From IMG/VR virus record IMGVR_UViG_3300022690_000187, positions 1 to 34,342 of that record: DNA of 34,342 bases. One strand, 5' to 3'. Below the pieces are notes generated by a model. That model had not been told where the DNA came from, ran no database searches, and saw only the letters and a program-made list of their open reading frames with translations. Shown here piece by piece: positions 6,501 to 13,031 of this stretch (position 1 is its first letter; each line of letters begins with the position of its first letter). Both the position numbers and the translations under genes were made by a program. The DNA is from a virus.

Positions 6501-6803
6501 ATGAGAGTACAATACACTAAGTTAAAATTAGACTGGAATGATGCTATAGATTACGCCTTTAATCGGGGCCTGTTTCTTCCAAGTAAGGAGCAGGCTGAAG
6601 ATTTAGGCCTGCCGAAAGGCTTTTGGACTAGTACAACGGACAACGAATATAATACAAGAGCATGGGTTACTAGAGAGAAGTATACAGCGATAAAATTCGT
6701 AACATTAAAGAGGGTTGTTCTGGTTAAGCAATTAGTCAGTGAGCAAAAAATATCCTATAGAGTAGGAGACATTAATGAAATAATTTTTAAAAAATTAACA
6801 TAA
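6501..6803 (+). CDS. DUF1566/Lcl-like small protein
   Basis: A 100-residue protein resembling a minimal DUF1566 (Lcl C-terminal, C-type-lectin-like) unit: LDWNDAIDYAFNRGLFLPSK, then GFWTSTTDNEYNTRAWV, then a K-containing strand and VVLVKQLV. The family usually shows a W-x-x-A helix, an LP-T-x-E element, a W-S/T-ST turn and AW. No signal peptide is present, so it is probably intracellular or a virion part. The start follows a GATAATTAACC leader. Its stop overlaps the next start by one base. The match is by eye. Confidence 0.5.
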   Translation: MRVQYTKLKLDWNDAIDYAFNRGLFLPSKEQAEDLGLPKGFWTSTTDNEYNTRAWVTREKYTAIKFVTLKRVVLVKQLVSEQKISYRVGDINEIIFKKLT

Positions 6804-6940
6804 TGAAAGACAAACCAGAAAACCCACAATACAAGTGGTGCCCTACTTGTTGGGGTGATGGCGCAATTGATATTAATGATGATACCGAAACAATCAAATG
6901 TGATAGGTGCAACGGCAAAGGAGTGGTTAAAATTAAATAA
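6803..6940 (+). CDS. Small zinc-ribbon protein (DnaJ-type CxxCxGxG)
   Basis: A 45-residue protein with two CxxC knuckles, CPTCWGDG and CDRCNGKG, spaced like one DnaJ cysteine-rich repeat pair. It would bind one zinc ion and could contact DNA, RNA or a protein. Its first 25 bases are identical to those of the gene at 7585, giving the same MKDKPENP leader. It starts within the stop codon of the previous gene (TAATG). Role unknown. Confidence 0.6.
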   Translation: MKDKPENPQYKWCPTCWGDGAIDINDDTETIKCDRCNGKGVVKIK

Positions 6941-6942
6941 TT

Positions 6943-7194
6943 ATGGATGCAAATAAAATTGTACTGCCATTCATTGGAGTAAATGACAATCCTCATTTCG
7001 TTAGAGGGTTTGAAGTAGGACAAATATGGATGCTTATGAAGTCATACACTAAGTTTGACAATTACCTATTTCATTGGGAGAACAAAGAGCAAATCGAGCT
7101 TATGTGTAAACGATTTCAATACAAATTTAAGGCAAATAAAGTGGATGGAATATGGGGTTGTCTATTTGCAGAAATAGGACATAACATAAATTAA
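6943..7194 (+). CDS. Hypothetical protein, 83 residues
   Basis: A mixed alpha/beta protein with phrases FVRGFEVGQIWMLM and MCKRFQYKFKANKVDGIWGC. It starts two bases after the zinc-ribbon gene, so it is clearly in the same operon. There is no signal peptide, membrane span or catalytic motif, and I do not recognise the family. It belongs to the accessory block between the HNH gene and the replication genes. Confidence 0.6.
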   Translation: MDANKIVLPFIGVNDNPHFVRGFEVGQIWMLMKSYTKFDNYLFHWENKEQIELMCKRFQYKFKANKVDGIWGCLFAEIGHNIN

Positions 7195-7214
7195 AAAGTA
7201 AAACACATTGTATA

Positions 7215-7583
7215 ATGAAACAATTAACAGTAAAGGAAGCAATCAAACAAGGATATACTCTATATGGTTTTGGAAATAGAGAATGGCAATCAACTAATGA
7301 CTTGCATGATGATATATTTGATGAGATTGAAGAAGATGAATGGGGTGATATATTCCTGTTTGAAAAGAAATCAAATCAGCCAATAATTACAACTACCGAA
7401 ATATCTGAAATGTTAGCAGATCATATAAGTGAGAATGATGCTGATGAATGCGGAAGAGAAGACGACTGTGTTTATAAAGCTGTAGATGAATTAGACTTTT
7501 CGCAGACTGCTGAAATGATTAATAAAGAACTAAGTAAGCATAAGTATTGGATGATCACTGATATAAAATTAGTTAACAATTGA
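7215..7583 (+). CDS. Acidic hypothetical protein, 122 residues
   Basis: A strongly acidic protein (for example HDDIFDEIEEDEWGDIF) beginning MKQLTVKEAIKQGYTLYGFG. The charge and size resemble phage DNA mimics and other small inhibitory proteins, but that is only a resemblance of composition. The N-terminal phrase TVKEAIKQGYTLYG is common in small accessory proteins of Bacteroidota phages and plasmids of unknown role. No catalytic motif is visible. Confidence 0.6.
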   Translation: MKQLTVKEAIKQGYTLYGFGNREWQSTNDLHDDIFDEIEEDEWGDIFLFEKKSNQPIITTTEISEMLADHISENDADECGREDDCVYKAVDELDFSQTAEMINKELSKHKYWMITDIKLVNN

Positions 7584-7584
7584 A

Positions 7585-7728
7585 ATGAAAGACAAACCAG
7601 AAAACCCACCAGTTTATATAGACACAAATAAATTACTGCCATACTTGGAAAGTAAGCAGGGTTTTACTCATATTCTATACCCACACTGTATTAATAAGTT
7701 AACAGAAAGGAGTAAAACCGATGAGTAG
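7585..7728 (+). CDS. Hypothetical 47-residue protein sharing a leader with the zinc-ribbon gene
   Basis: A small protein starting one base after the previous stop. Its first 25 bases match those of the gene at 6803 exactly, so both begin MKDKPENP, after which they diverge completely (PVYIDTNKLLPYLESKQGF here). It has no cysteine knuckles apart from a lone CINK. Its 3' end overlaps the YopX-like gene by eight bases. The shared start suggests duplication or recombination at a start region. Confidence 0.5.
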   Translation: MKDKPENPPVYIDTNKLLPYLESKQGFTHILYPHCINKLTERSKTDE

Positions 7729-8455
7729 GGAGATAACATTAAGATTCCATGTTTGGAACAAAAGTGAGAACCCAACAAAGAGAAAGGGTAAAGGATGGTA
7801 TAAGATGAGTGGGTATATTTTACAGTACGCACCATGTCATCCACATGCAAATAGTCGAGGATACGTACTAGAACACAGGCTTCTAATGGAAAATAGCTTG
7901 CATATGTACCTCCCAAAAGACGCAGTGGTACATCATGTAAATAACATACGTGACGACAATAGAATTGAGAACTTACAATATTTTCAAGAACAGTCTACAC
8001 ACGCAAAACATCATGACGTTGGTAAAAGAAATCCGAACGGTCAGTTTGTGGCTGAATCGAAAGAATTTTTGAATAAAAAGTTTAGGCTACGTAACAAAAA
8101 TACGGGCGCTATAAATGTGTTCACGCTACAAAAATTGATTTCAACTACATTCAGAAAAAGTCAGTTTGAATACATGGGCGAATGGACCGGACTCAAAGAC
8201 AAGAACGGTAAAGAGATATACGAAGGGGATATTTGTAGATTCTATCCATGTGAAGATGAGCCATTATTTTTTCATGGGTTAGCTTATATGAATAATGATG
8301 TTGTTGGAGGTTCTTGGAAAATCATTAAATGTGACAATGTTGATTCAGAAATGCCAGAGATTAAAGGAGAAGACTGTCTCGATAGCAGTTCTTTTTGGAA
8401 TGATGATTATGAAGTAATCGGAAACATACACGAAAACCCTGAACTACTTAAATAA
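7721..8455 (+). CDS. YopX-like protein with an HNH domain inserted
   Basis: A 244-residue composite. The start (MSREITLRFHVWNKS) looks like the YopX N-terminus, whose usual form is REIKFRVW. Residues 31-100 then form an HNH_3-type nuclease (RGYVLEHRLLMEN, and AVVHHVNNIRDDNRIENLQY with His71/His72 and Asn80). From about residue 149 the YopX C-terminal part returns: YMGEWTGLKDKNGKEIYEGD, and at the end YEVIGNIHENPELL. YopX proteins are common phage accessory proteins of unknown role. The HNH core looks intact, so the host gene may have gained an endonuclease in frame. Stop and next start overlap (TAATG). Confidence 0.75.
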   Translation: MSREITLRFHVWNKSENPTKRKGKGWYKMSGYILQYAPCHPHANSRGYVLEHRLLMENSLHMYLPKDAVVHHVNNIRDDNRIENLQYFQEQSTHAKHHDVGKRNPNGQFVAESKEFLNKKFRLRNKNTGAINVFTLQKLISTTFRKSQFEYMGEWTGLKDKNGKEIYEGDICRFYPCEDEPLFFHGLAYMNNDVVGGSWKIIKCDNVDSEMPEIKGEDCLDSSSFWNDDYEVIGNIHENPELLK

Positions 8456-9279
8456 TGGCAAAAGAACTCCCGTATTTCAAATTCGAACCCTCAGAGTGGG
8501 ACAATGGAAACATACAGATGTGTTCCAAAGAATCTAAAGGTTTGTTTATTGATTTGTGTTCGATGTACTGGTCAAGACTTGGAGAGATGCCTTATGCACT
8601 TGCATTGCAAAAGCATTGCAACGGTAGTAAAGATGCATTGCAAGACCTTGAAAACAATGAGATTATCAGGGTAGAAGATGGTCAAATAATCATTGAATTT
8701 CTTGATGAGCAGCTAGATGAGTTCCAGAAAACAAGTGAAAAAAGGCGTATGGCAGCTAATAAGAGGTGGTCGGATGCAAGTGCATTGCAAGTGCATTCCA
8801 AAAGCAATGCTATAAGAGTAGATAAGAAGAAAGAAGATAAGAGTAGAGTAGATAAGAAGAAAGAACAAGTAACAAAGAACAAAGAACAAGTAAACGAAAT
8901 CTGCAATTTCGCTTGGTCTCTTTTTCCAGAAGATGTTAGACCTGAAAAGAATGATATTAAAGAAATGAATCGATGGCGTGATTCGATGGAAAAACTTATC
9001 AGGATTGACGGCAAAGAACCGACAGAAATTAAAAAGGTTGTTGCCTGGGCAAGAAAAGACGAATGGTGGCAATCAAGATTCCTTAGTCCGCTAAAATTGA
9101 GAAAGAAAAATAAAGACGGAATTAAATATTATGATTATTTCAACGAAAACAGAAAAAATGGAAACCACAGAACCAAAATCGATACAAAAACTATCTCCGA
9201 CTTTGATCCCGACTCCTACTCAGACTTTAAAGTCGCTGGAGCTAGTGATAGATCGAGCGATGAAGGAAGTCGATCATGA
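8455..9279 (+). CDS. Replication initiator, O-like (DUF4373/DnaD-like)
   Basis: A 274-residue protein in three parts. The N-terminal domain (YFKFEPSEWDNGNIQMCSKE, SKGLFIDLCSMYWSRLG, to about 90) matches the DUF4373/Lin1244-type winged helix of phage initiators. A charged, repetitive linker follows (about 105-145). The C-terminal domain (about 148-225) has FPEDVRPEKN, KVVAWARKDEWWQSRFLSPL and a final YDYF, like replisome organisers that recruit a helicase loader. The next gene is a DnaC-like ATPase, which supports the role. The coding sequence holds clustered TGCATTGCAA repeats and a purine-rich run, so the origin may lie inside the gene, as in phage lambda O. Confidence 0.8.
   Translation: MAKELPYFKFEPSEWDNGNIQMCSKESKGLFIDLCSMYWSRLGEMPYALALQKHCNGSKDALQDLENNEIIRVEDGQIIIEFLDEQLDEFQKTSEKRRMAANKRWSDASALQVHSKSNAIRVDKKKEDKSRVDKKKEQVTKNKEQVNEICNFAWSLFPEDVRPEKNDIKEMNRWRDSMEKLIRIDGKEPTEIKKVVAWARKDEWWQSRFLSPLKLRKKNKDGIKYYDYFNENRKNGNHRTKIDTKTISDFDPDSYSDFKVAGASDRSSDEGSRS
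8601..8900 (+). other. Candidate replication origin: phased iterons and purine tract
   Basis: Copies of TGCATTGCAA lie at 8601-8610, 8612-8621 (first base A), 8634-8643, 8781-8790 and 8792-8801 (one mismatch), with an inverted GCAATGC at 8804-8810. Start-to-start spacings are 11, 22, 147 and 11 bp, close to whole helical turns. They occur in more than one codon frame (GCA-TTG-CAA and CAT-TGC-AA), so they are not a protein repeat. Immediately downstream, about 8814-8900 is a nearly pure A/G run containing an imperfect direct repeat of GAGTAGATAAGAAGAAAGAA, a plausible unwinding element. The arrangement parallels the lambda origin inside gene O. Confidence 0.6.
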
Positions 9280-9961
9280 CAAGATTGCGCTAAAAGTGAT
9301 TAGATGTGAGGCTCAAATTGAAGCTCTCATAAAAGACAAGGAATTGTATGACAGAACAAGGCCCATTGAATACGTTCATATATCCGGTAAAGAATTACAT
9401 TCATACTTTTTACAGGACTACCAAAAAATGAACGGAACGATCATTCACAACCAGGAATGGAATCACTGTGTTTCTCAAATTGCTGAATACATAGCACAAG
9501 GTAAGCCCGTGATTATGTACGGTACAACTGGAGTTGGAAAAACTAGCATCATGCAATCATTTGGAAGGGTGCTGTCAATCCTTAAAAATCCGAATCATCA
9601 AGAATTTATAACTAAACCAGCAAAAGAGTTGGTCGATGAATACAAAAAGGGGATGGATGTAAACGCTACCTATTCAAAGCCTTTAAATATTGGCCTGTTC
9701 AAAAACGCTGGTTTGTTCATTGATGACATAGGCACTGAAGAGCAGGGTATTTCGTTTGGGTCCAAGTCTGATGTTATTGGAGATCTGATATTAGCGATCT
9801 ACGCAAGGCATGACATGAAAAAGATGGTAAGCTTTTCAACCAACCTAAGTGCAAAAGACTTAAAAGAAAGATACGGTCAAAGGGTGTACGGTAGACTAGT
9901 TGAGATGTGCACAGCAGTTGTATTTCCTGAATCAATACCAGATTTTAGATTGAATAAATAA
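9158..9961 (+). CDS. DnaC-like AAA+ helicase loader
   Basis: A 267-residue ATPase expected to load the replicative helicase at the origin. It has Walker A MYGTTGVGKTS (residues about 122-130), Walker B LFIDDIG (about 186-192), a sensor-like FSTNLS, and the arginine-rich ERYGQRVYGRLVEMC near the end that is typical of DnaC/IstB proteins. The N-terminus is a Pro/Thr-rich linker that overlaps the initiator gene by 122 bases in another frame. The frame is open from an ATG at 9131, while an ATG at 9260 would reduce the overlap to 20 bases; 9158 follows the most A-rich leader. The start is therefore uncertain, the function is not. Confidence 0.85.
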   Translation: METTEPKSIQKLSPTLIPTPTQTLKSLELVIDRAMKEVDHDKIALKVIRCEAQIEALIKDKELYDRTRPIEYVHISGKELHSYFLQDYQKMNGTIIHNQEWNHCVSQIAEYIAQGKPVIMYGTTGVGKTSIMQSFGRVLSILKNPNHQEFITKPAKELVDEYKKGMDVNATYSKPLNIGLFKNAGLFIDDIGTEEQGISFGSKSDVIGDLILAIYARHDMKKMVSFSTNLSAKDLKERYGQRVYGRLVEMCTAVVFPESIPDFRLNK

Positions 9962-9992
9962 CGCTATTTTTAAAGATTAAATAATTACAAAC

Positions 9993-10307
9993 ATGGATGT
10001 AAATATAAACGAAGTAATTAAAAAAATACATGATGTGTATGAGTCTCACGATGGGGGTGTAATATCACTTAGTGAAGATGAGACTGTAAAAATAATACAT
10101 GCATTATCCCATCTATCAAACAAGGTTAAAAATCTTGGTGTTTTAGATGATGTTATAGGTAGTTATTCAGAAAACGATTTAAAAACCTCCTTCAATGAAG
10201 GACAATCTAAAAAGCTAACAGGTCAAAGTGATGATGGTGATCAATACGAAGATGAATGGTTTCAGTTCGAAGATTGGTTTAAACAATGGAAACCTAATGA
10301 CCGCTAA
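9993..10307 (+). CDS. Acidic hypothetical protein, 104 residues
   Basis: A very acidic protein with a helical N-terminus (MDVNINEVIKKIHDVYESHD) and a Trp/Phe-rich acidic end (YEDEWFQFEDWFKQWKPND). The C-terminal acidic-aromatic motif resembles partner-binding tails, such as those of single-strand binding proteins, but no OB-fold is present. It follows the helicase loader after 31 bases. Function unknown. Confidence 0.55.
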   Translation: MDVNINEVIKKIHDVYESHDGGVISLSEDETVKIIHALSHLSNKVKNLGVLDDVIGSYSENDLKTSFNEGQSKKLTGQSDDGDQYEDEWFQFEDWFKQWKPNDR

Positions 10308-10322
10308 CGCTGTGGCTAAACA

Positions 10323-10589
10323 ATGTCAACGAAAATAACTGATGAAGAAATTATGGAAATGCTAACAAAACTATTAAGAGACTCTTACCTTTTACAGGAA
10401 GGTAATCCAGAAGAAAGCGCATACTGGCATTTACAAATGCTAAGATCGGCAATAAAGAAATTAGAAAGCACTGAGTCAGTCGATGTTGTTTTAGCTGATG
10501 TTAGCGATTGTGAACATCCTAGAAAGAACAGGGATTACATAGGTAATAATACGCTTAGATGTAATTTATGTGGATATACATTTAAGTGA
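10323..10589 (+). CDS. Hypothetical protein with C-terminal zinc ribbon
   Basis: An 88-residue protein with a helical first half and a small metal site at the end: DCEHPRKNR about 13 residues before RCNLCGYTFK, giving C-x-H and CxxC ligands. This C-terminal module is frequent in small phage proteins of unknown role. The start follows a junction (AACGCTGTGGCTAAACA) that also occurs in near-identical form before 4529. It may contact nucleic acid or a protein partner. Confidence 0.6.
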   Translation: MSTKITDEEIMEMLTKLLRDSYLLQEGNPEESAYWHLQMLRSAIKKLESTESVDVVLADVSDCEHPRKNRDYIGNNTLRCNLCGYTFK

Positions 10590-10612
10590 ATGCTATCAAA
10601 ACAACTAACGAC

Positions 10613-10822
10613 ATGACAAATCAAACGAACATAGATAATTACAAATTGATCCCAATTATAGAGGAACGTCTACAGGTTTGGGATGCAATAGGGGAGAAGA
10701 AACAAATGAAGAAGTGCGAAAAGCTTCTGGCTGGTTGGTATACGGCTATGAACGAATGTAACCCGATAGGCAAAAGGACAAAATTCACTATCTTTAATTC
10801 AAAGATCAATTCTAATAGATAA
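10613..10822 (+). CDS. Hypothetical protein, 69 residues
   Basis: A helical, basic protein (IPIIEERLQVWDAIGEKKQM then KKCEKLLAGWYTAMNE). The frame is open from a GTG at 10586 that overlaps the preceding stop, but the ATG at 10613 is a more ordinary start. Its stop codon lies within the 15-bp palindrome of promoter module P2, so it is the last gene of the P1 operon as drawn. No family is recognised. Confidence 0.5.
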   Translation: MTNQTNIDNYKLIPIIEERLQVWDAIGEKKQMKKCEKLLAGWYTAMNECNPIGKRTKFTIFNSKINSNR

Positions 10823-10880
10823 TATCTATGAAGATTAATTGCATAATGTTTCGCTATACCGAAAAGGTTTATTACATTAC
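10815..10880 (+). promoter_or_regulatory. Promoter/operator module P2
   Basis: It repeats the P1 architecture. The same perfect palindrome ATAGATAATATCTAT is at 10815-10829, and TGTTTCGCTATACCGAAA (10847-10864; TTTCG-N6-CGAAA) follows at nearly the same distance. A weaker -7-like box TACATTAC sits at 10873-10880, exactly where TATATTCG sits in P1. The ATG at 10902 follows an A-rich leader. It should drive the small-gene cluster downstream. The -7 box departs from TAnnTTTG, so this copy may depend on an activator. Confidence 0.6.
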
Positions 10881-10901
10881 ATCATAATTAAAACGAACAA
10901 T

Positions 10902-11057
10902 ATGGAAGTCTCAATCGAAATCATAAAATACCTTAAAGCACACAGTTTGAAAGAAACTTTTCTATATAATAATAGAAACTACCTATCCAAAATTTATAGT
11001 GTAGAACAATATTATGAGAACAGACAACATTTATTAACTCAACAAACGAATATATAA
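10902..11057 (+). CDS. Hypothetical protein, 51 residues, first gene after P2
   Basis: A small helical protein (MEVSIEIIKYLKAHSLKETF then YNNRNYLSKIYSVEQYYENR). The frame could be extended upstream to a TTG at 10839, but that would run through the operator motif, so the ATG at 10902 is preferred. Its stop overlaps the next start (TAATG). No family is recognised. First genes after a phage-controlled promoter are often regulators or takeover proteins. Confidence 0.5.
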   Translation: MEVSIEIIKYLKAHSLKETFLYNNRNYLSKIYSVEQYYENRQHLLTQQTNI

Positions 11058-11275
11058 TGAGTTACACCCGACACATACTTTTCTTTCTACTTCTTGACTT
11101 GTACATAGTGGACTCCTTTGCTTTTTCTTTTTCAAATAATGTTAAATACATGGGCAATAGATTTTCAAGCGAATCAATTGCAGCTGAAAAAATAAGATGC
11201 TTGCTCGGAGTTGTTCAGCAAACAGTCGCAAATGAGAACGTCACTGGACTGGGTGTAATTCAATTATATATTTAA
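11057..11275 (+). CDS. Hypothetical protein with N-terminal hydrophobic segment
   Basis: A 72-residue protein whose first 24 residues (YTRHILFFLLLDLYIVDSFA) form a hydrophobic stretch that could be a signal peptide or membrane anchor. The rest is polar (SSESIAAEKIRCLLGVVQQT). It starts within the stop of the preceding gene. Composition in the first half is unusual for this genome, so a start further downstream, such as the internal Met at residue 32, cannot be excluded. Confidence 0.4.
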   Translation: MSYTRHILFFLLLDLYIVDSFAFSFSNNVKYMGNRFSSESIAAEKIRCLLGVVQQTVANENVTGLGVIQLYI

Positions 11276-11295
11276 ATAACCTAAACACTAAGACT

Positions 11296-11703
11296 ATGAC
11301 AAACATGCCAAATCAATCTAAAATGCTTTTAACCCTTGAGGCGTTCGCAAGCAGAATTATGGGAGTTACCGAAAAGATCCCAACAGAATCATTCACTAAA
11401 ATCATTGACGGTATATTGATACAAAACTTTAATGCCCTAGCCAATTTCAATTGTAGCTATGACTCTATAGCCGTGTGGGAGGACTTTGAGACATTCAGCA
11501 TTGAATCAGACGGTGACGGTTACTTTGTTGATCTTGAACTTAAAGTAAACTATGAGGTTTTGAGAGGTGAAGTTGTTAACGATGTAACATTCAGCATTGA
11601 TGAAATGACTGTATACGACAACGGAGGCGATGAAATGGTAATCGATCACATGCAAGCCGAACAAATCAAACAGGCTGTTGATTCTAAAAACTTTAAAGCG
11701 TAA
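11296..11703 (+). CDS. Hypothetical acidic protein, 135 residues
   Basis: An acidic alpha/beta protein with phrases NFNALANFNCSYDSIAVWED and GDGYFVDLELKVNYEVLRGE, ending in a short helix. It has no catalytic or metal motif. It lies 21 bases after the previous gene with an A-rich leader (TAAGACT-ATG). Function not recognised. Confidence 0.6.
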   Translation: MTNMPNQSKMLLTLEAFASRIMGVTEKIPTESFTKIIDGILIQNFNALANFNCSYDSIAVWEDFETFSIESDGDGYFVDLELKVNYEVLRGEVVNDVTFSIDEMTVYDNGGDEMVIDHMQAEQIKQAVDSKNFKA

Positions 11704-11705
11704 TC

Positions 11706-11951
11706 ATGACATACGTAAAAAAAGGAGACAGAAATAAGGATAAAGACAATCAATTTGATGGTCTTACACCTGAACAAGTAGGATATAAGCTAGCTCTTAA
11801 CATGGCTGGTTTTACAGAAATACCGAGCAACAATGTCAGACAGTTTTATGAGTTGGCTAAGTTGTGTCAAAACAAACCCGGATCAGTAACAATTGCAGAG
11901 GTTGCAGAAATAATGATTGATTACAAGTTTGATAAAAACACAAAAGCATGA
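11706..11951 (+). CDS. Hypothetical protein, 81 residues
   Basis: A protein with a charged N-terminus (TYVKKGDRNKDKDNQFDGLT) and a helical remainder (EQVGYKLALNMAGFTEIPSN). It sits two bases after the preceding stop and overlaps the next start by four bases (ATGA), so it is translationally coupled to both. No family is recognised. Confidence 0.55.
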   Translation: MTYVKKGDRNKDKDNQFDGLTPEQVGYKLALNMAGFTEIPSNNVRQFYELAKLCQNKPGSVTIAEVAEIMIDYKFDKNTKA

Positions 11952-12133
11952 TAAAATCACTTATTTACCGATCCGAGGAGGTGGCTATTAAGCTCTCTAA
12001 CGCATTATCTAGCCTAGGTGATGTAGACACCAAGAGTAGTTACGTTAAGCTGTCCACGCTACTCGATAAACACGCACAAGAGATAAGGGAGATCAACCAA
12101 GAGATCAATAAGTATAAAAATCTATATAAATGA
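11948..12133 (+). CDS. Hypothetical helical protein, 61 residues
   Basis: An almost wholly helical protein with heptad-like spacing in its second half (LLDKHAQEIREINQEINKYK), suggesting a short coiled coil or oligomer. It is joined to its neighbours by four-base ATGA overlaps at both ends. Function unknown. Confidence 0.55.
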   Translation: MIKSLIYRSEEVAIKLSNALSSLGDVDTKSSYVKLSTLLDKHAQEIREINQEINKYKNLYK

Positions 12134-12327
12134 AAGATTCAAACACTTTTATTTGGTACAAAATAAAAGTTATGGCAACACACGATAGGCCCAATGATTA
12201 CATTGGTTTTACCGTTGTGGATCTTGTTCCTGTTGATGGGGAATTTCCAGAATTTTTCTATCCGGCTACTATCGGGGTTGTCAGAAAGCTTCTTAAAACC
12301 GTTCCAAAAATTAGTTTCACACAATAA
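12130..12327 (+). CDS. Hypothetical protein, 65 residues
   Basis: A small beta-rich protein (TFIWYKIKVMATHDRPNDYI then GFTVVDLVPVDGEFPEFFYP). The alternating pattern suggests a compact beta sheet. It starts inside the stop of the preceding gene. No family, membrane span or metal site is visible. Confidence 0.5.
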   Translation: MKDSNTFIWYKIKVMATHDRPNDYIGFTVVDLVPVDGEFPEFFYPATIGVVRKLLKTVPKISFTQ

Positions 12328-12333
12328 CGAATC

Positions 12334-12471
12334 ATGTGGTTATTAAAATCAGCACTTAGATTAATGGCATTAATTGGATTAATAACTTTAATACCCTTTG
12401 CTATCTGGTGGGTATTTACTGGATTGGGGTGGTGGGATACTATAGAAGAAATCGAATACTTAGGGTCTTAA
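12334..12471 (+). CDS. Small membrane protein, 45 residues
   Basis: A single strong membrane span (about residues 9-32: LRLMALIGLITLIPFAIWWV) with an acidic C-terminal tail (IEEIEYLGS). It starts six bases after the preceding stop. Small inner-membrane proteins of this size in phages often modify host entry or lysis, but nothing specific can be said. Confidence 0.5.
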   Translation: MWLLKSALRLMALIGLITLIPFAIWWVFTGLGWWDTIEEIEYLGS

Positions 12472-12490
12472 AATACGAACGATAACCGAC

Positions 12491-12583
12491 ATGAACGAAA
12501 TACTAATAATATCACACTTAGTAATTATACTCGCTGCATACGGTTACCACTTTGCTGAATGGGTTTGTATAAGCTTTGATTGA
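12491..12583 (+). CDS. Membrane micropeptide, 30 residues
   Basis: A 30-residue frame, MNEILIISHLVIILAAYGYH then FAEWVCISFD, with one hydrophobic span. It lies 19 bases after another small membrane gene and before the first structural-type gene. Its size makes it uncertain, but the ATG context (ATAACCGAC-ATG) and orientation agree with the neighbours. No family is recognised. Confidence 0.35.
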   Translation: MNEILIISHLVIILAAYGYHFAEWVCISFD

Positions 12584-12622
12584 CTTGTAATCATATTCAA
12601 TGAATTATAACTATATTTGATC

Positions 12623-13030
12623 ATGGCCAATGAAGTAATATTAATAAACGGAGTAACCAAGCGTGAAACGAACGGTAATTTCGTTTATTTCTTTCCAACA
12701 GCCACTATCACTATTAGCATTACTGAACAGGCTTTTACAGTGCTCCAGATAAATGATGCCGGAAATGTCATTAACGCAAAGTTCGCAGATGTTACTGATA
12801 AATTTGGAACAACGGAAGTAGAGGGTTATATTGATGAATTAGCAGTAAGAGGCTTTTTTTTTGATTCTGAACGACAAGTTGCAATAGATCAAGATATTGA
12901 AGATAAACAGTTTGCAGCAGGGACAGGTAAAGTAAAGACTTCTTTTGAGTCTACAATGATGACAGAATCTAAGAGTCAAACATATTTATTAAGACAAATA
13001 TTATTTTATATACAATCAATAGCGCAATAA
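12623..13030 (+). CDS. Virion-like protein, first of a four-gene block
   Basis: A 135-residue protein with a beta-rich N-terminal half (ITISITEQAFTVLQINDAGN) and a helical C-terminal tail. It begins the block of structural-looking genes before the terminase. The frame opens two codons earlier at a TTG, but the ATG at 12623 is preferred. A perfect TATATTTG box (12612-12619) ends three bases before that ATG. The gene ends one base before the next, and similar gene pairs are common in marine Bacteroidota phages as unnamed virion proteins; the role here is inferred. Confidence 0.55.
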   Translation: MANEVILINGVTKRETNGNFVYFFPTATITISITEQAFTVLQINDAGNVINAKFADVTDKFGTTEVEGYIDELAVRGFFFDSERQVAIDQDIEDKQFAAGTGKVKTSFESTMMTESKSQTYLLRQILFYIQSIAQ

Positions 13031-13031
13031 G

